Assembly: GCA_964036155.1 (NCBI GenBank)
Contig: OZ038423.1
Coordinates: forward strand, 36,595,249 to 36,659,248
DNA: 64,000 bases
Direction of reading: 5' to 3'
Origin: Diploscapter coronatus
Taxonomy: Eukaryota; Nematoda; Chromadorea; Rhabditida; Rhabditidae
How positions within the stretch are numbered: position 1 is the first letter of the stretch; every line of letters begins with the position of its first letter. The position numbers were made by a program, and so were the translations under genes. The notes under the pieces were generated by a model, which was not told the DNA's origin, did no database searches, and was given only the letters and a program-made list of their open reading frames with translations. Below, in pieces: positions 60,901 to 64,000 of this stretch.

Positions 60901-63900
60901 TTTTCCTGATTCACCGCGTCCGTCGCCGATTCTTCAGGCCTCGATTCCGAATTCGATTCAGCTGCTTTGCGGGAGGTCAGAGCTCTGAAATTGAAACCTC
61001 AAATTTAAAGAAAGTTCAGATCAAGTTGAGGCTCTAATCATTGAACCCATACCTGCAGAGAGATTCCAGTTTATCGATTTTCTTTGTCTGGACAGAAGCT
61101 TTGTCTTCTAGATCCTTCTTGGCCATTGTCAGGACGAGCACGTTGCTGAAAATCCGCATTTACTCGATTTATGCTCATTCTTAATCCTTGCCTGGTAGCC
61201 TCATCGTATCGCTGCTTCCATTTCAGAGAGTCGTTCTCGATTTTCTTGCAATTCGAGGTCACCTGAATGCTTTGCATGTTATTTTTGAAAATTAAAAAAT
61301 CCCAACCCTATCAATTTCCTTCTTGAATTTGTCGAAAGCCTGGTTGCTGTTGGTGAGACTCGTCATCAATTCCGAGTACTTTTCAGCGTACTGTTTCACC
61401 TGAAATATTTCCATCTAATTTAAAATATTCAAATTTAGCATTATGTTTTAAAAAGTTTTACGTTTCGGCTGTTTTCAAAGGTTTATCCTCACTTTTCACA
61501 CGTTCATTCTTTGATGTGAAATGAAGAAATTCAAATGCCCTACTTGTTCTCGGAGCAACTTTTCAGTCTCCATCGCCCCGCCCACTTTAGCTGTGCCTTC
61601 CACCAAGTTCTTCGCCAATTCCTCTTTTTCAAGGCCGAGTTTCTAAAATCTTAAAGTTGGGAATATTTAAATTTCAAAATCGTACCTGAATATTGATGGA
61701 AGAGGCTTCAAGTTTGGTCTTGAGGAGCTTGACTTCGACGTCCCGCGCCTTGTTGTATTCCTCCCAGTAATTCTCCTTGGCCTTGTACTGAAAATTTGAA
61801 TTTTTTTGAACCTTTGATCGATGACAAAATGAAAAGATTTTCATTTCCTTTCAAATTCGAACTAACTTTGCTAATGCTCATGAACACTATATTCTAGTAG
61901 TTTTGCTAAATCAACTCTCATTTCAACAAGCAATGAATGGAAAAATGATAGATAACTTTGAGATGTTTTTCTATTTTTCTTTCCTACCTGCTCCTGAATG
62001 GCATTGACCCTGGCCTCGTATTCCTTGGAAAGATCGCCCAGTCTTTCAGCGAGTCGCTTGTTGTCATCGGCCAGCGAATCAGATCGCTCTCTGCCTTCCT
62101 TCATGTTTCTTTCGATTTCCTGCAAATATTCCCTTCCTTCAAAACTGGAACTTTCAGACTCTTATTTTTTCCACCAAAATTCATGTAAGAATTTTATCTT
62201 TCAAAAATTTCCATTTTTCAAGAAAGCTCACAGAAAGCGTTCCTCTCAACTGTTCGACGGCCTTCTGTCTTTCAGCCTCCAACATCTTCACTTTGTTCAC
62301 GCTATCTTCGCGAATCTAAAATTTTTCTTTAAAATTTTTCCAACTCATGAAAAGTACTTGTTTGTTCATTTTCTGGAGTTCTCTGCAGAGCTCTTCCAGC
62401 TTGCTTTTGGCTTCTTCGGTTCGAAGGAGGATCTGAGATTTTCATAATTAACTTTCAGACAAGGAATGGGAATTATTCTTTTCGAGAAAAGATCACGTTT
62501 CTTAACAAATCTTTAGTTTTTTAAGATAATATTTGCGCGGGTTGGGGGTTATTTGTACAAAAATAGTAGGAGCTTTCCTCGTAAATTTTAGCACAATCAC
62601 TCCGTTTGAGGTACAGGTCGCCCTCAACCCAGCACATTTGCAAGATTCTTCTTCAAGAAAACTAGATTTCTAAGAAAATGGTTTCAACCTGATTAGCCTT
62701 GTCGAGTTTCTTCTCCAATTGGGCATTGGCCTTTGTGAGAGTGTCGACCTGCCCGACCTTCTGTCGTAGCTGTACGTTCTGCGCCTCGCTTTCCGCCAGT
62801 TGTGACACGACTTTCGCGAGCTTGTCTTCCAGCGAGAGACCGTCCAGCGACTTCATTATGGTTGCCACGTCTACAAGTTTCAAGTTTTAAGCTAGATCAT
62901 AAAAATCATAAGATAAGCTATTTATAAATAAAATAGTTTCACAATCCTACAGATCTGTTGATTGTAATTATGAAAAATGTTAATATTTAGCATCTTAGAT
63001 TTTTTTTTTTAAATTTCTGACCTGGTGCCTGACTTTGTGCTCCCTTATTCTTCATCCCTTTGCTGCTCTTTGCCTTCGCAGCCACACTTGACGTGTCGCT
63101 CGCCAATTTTGCTCCCTTTGGTGTTATGGCAGTTTGATCACTTTTCTGAAAGGAACAAACGGAATTATCAAGCTTCGAAGAAAATACAATCACATTTAGG
63201 ACATTCCCTCCCTATCAATGCAATTTCCACGAAAAATACAGTATCTCTAGCGAAATAGCATGGAAAGAGATGGAGAGTGGAGAATTTGTCAAATCTGAAG
63301 CTGATCAAGTGAGAGTCATACAGATATACGGTTGATAACGACTGGAGCAAAAGAAGATAAGATAAGAAGGAATCAGAGGGGAAGATTTGGGGATAAAGAA
63401 GGGAGAGTAAATACTGCCGTGAGTTGGGATGGAAGAGGGAAGACAGATAGAGAGATGTAGAGATGTAGAAATGGGGTAGGGTAGAGGAGGACGGTGTAAT
63501 TTTGAGAGGAGCTCTTTTCAAGGGGGAGAGAAAGAGAAAGAAAGAGAGAAGTTGCAGCAAGCATACAGCACATGATGCATTGCTTTTCTATACTTTTCCT
63601 CCCATTCCATTCTTTCTTTTTTCCTCCCAAAAATCCCGTACCTGAAGCAGACCTGAAGAGAAACGACCATTCGAAAACTACAAAACAACAAGACATGAGA
63701 AATAGCCTGGGAAAGACTTGTAATTCTTCTTCCAGTGGTATTTCGCTACGCCTTGTAATTAAGCAATTTTTAACAAGAAAAAATAATAAGAAATAAAACT
63801 TCGAATCAAGTATTCCAGCGTTTTAAACGCTATGATTTTCAAGTAAAAATTTAAAAATATATTTTTTTCTAAATGAAAAAAACCACCGAACAAATTCAAT

Positions 63901-64000
63901 AAACTTGATGGTACATGACAACCCGAAACAAAAATAAATAACCAGTTTGGAAAAGTGAAAGAATAAAGAATGAAGAAATTTGGCACCGCTTTTGTCTATT

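Overview
The window is a piece of a nematode nuclear genome. Genes are split into many short exons of about 50-200 bp. Introns are AT-rich, and most end in a TTTTCAG/TTTCAG-type acceptor. Several start codons sit 3-60 bp downstream of an orphan acceptor, as expected for spliced-leader trans-splicing. The gene content is animal and nematode-typical: a glutamate-gated chloride channel, KRI-1/KRIT1, a single junctophilin and a Ly6/GPI protein. I cannot name the species. Exon models were read by eye from protein-family conservation, with reading phase checked at every junction.

Layout: 1-5878 (+), C-terminal 705 residues of an SLC4 bicarbonate transporter (ABTS-1/NBC-like). 5879-9212, gene-poor, holding TIR elements and two exons of a broken kelch gene. 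9213-24521 (-), a KRIT1/KRI-1 orthologue in 20 exons whose 4.8 kb intron contains a complete opposite-strand gene (14406-18294, +) for a GPI-anchored Ly6-like protein. 26673-31142 (-), a glutamate-gated chloride channel subunit. 31143-36198, intergenic. 36199-37875 (-), a YccV-like domain protein, and 38232-40408 (-), the E3 ligase subunit MAEA; these two are spaced like an operon. 41015-42172 (+), dynactin subunit 5, divergent from MAEA. 44230-52026 (-), junctophilin with a nematode-style Gln-rich insertion. 52027-60830, a long non-coding stretch of alternating purine and pyrimidine tracts. 60831-63145 (-), taxilin, with its 5' end unresolved.

The most unusual content is non-coding. I count about 20 short terminal-inverted-repeat elements (70-165 bp) in at least five TIR classes. 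Several have clear 9-bp target-site duplications (Mutator-like), and unrelated TIR classes share an internal core close to GAAATAGTRTGGGAAAAG. Other signals are ATTA/ATTG motifs phased at about 9-10 bp in SLC4 introns (reminiscent of C. elegans PATCs), two GC-AG introns, and a repeated 14-mer CCGTATGATACGCT in upstream regions.

The genes do not form one pathway. They cover pH/bicarbonate transport, junction signalling, synaptic inhibition, ubiquitin ligation, dynein cargo binding, ER-plasma-membrane coupling and vesicle trafficking. I found no convincing tRNA, rRNA, CRISPR or prokaryote-type system.
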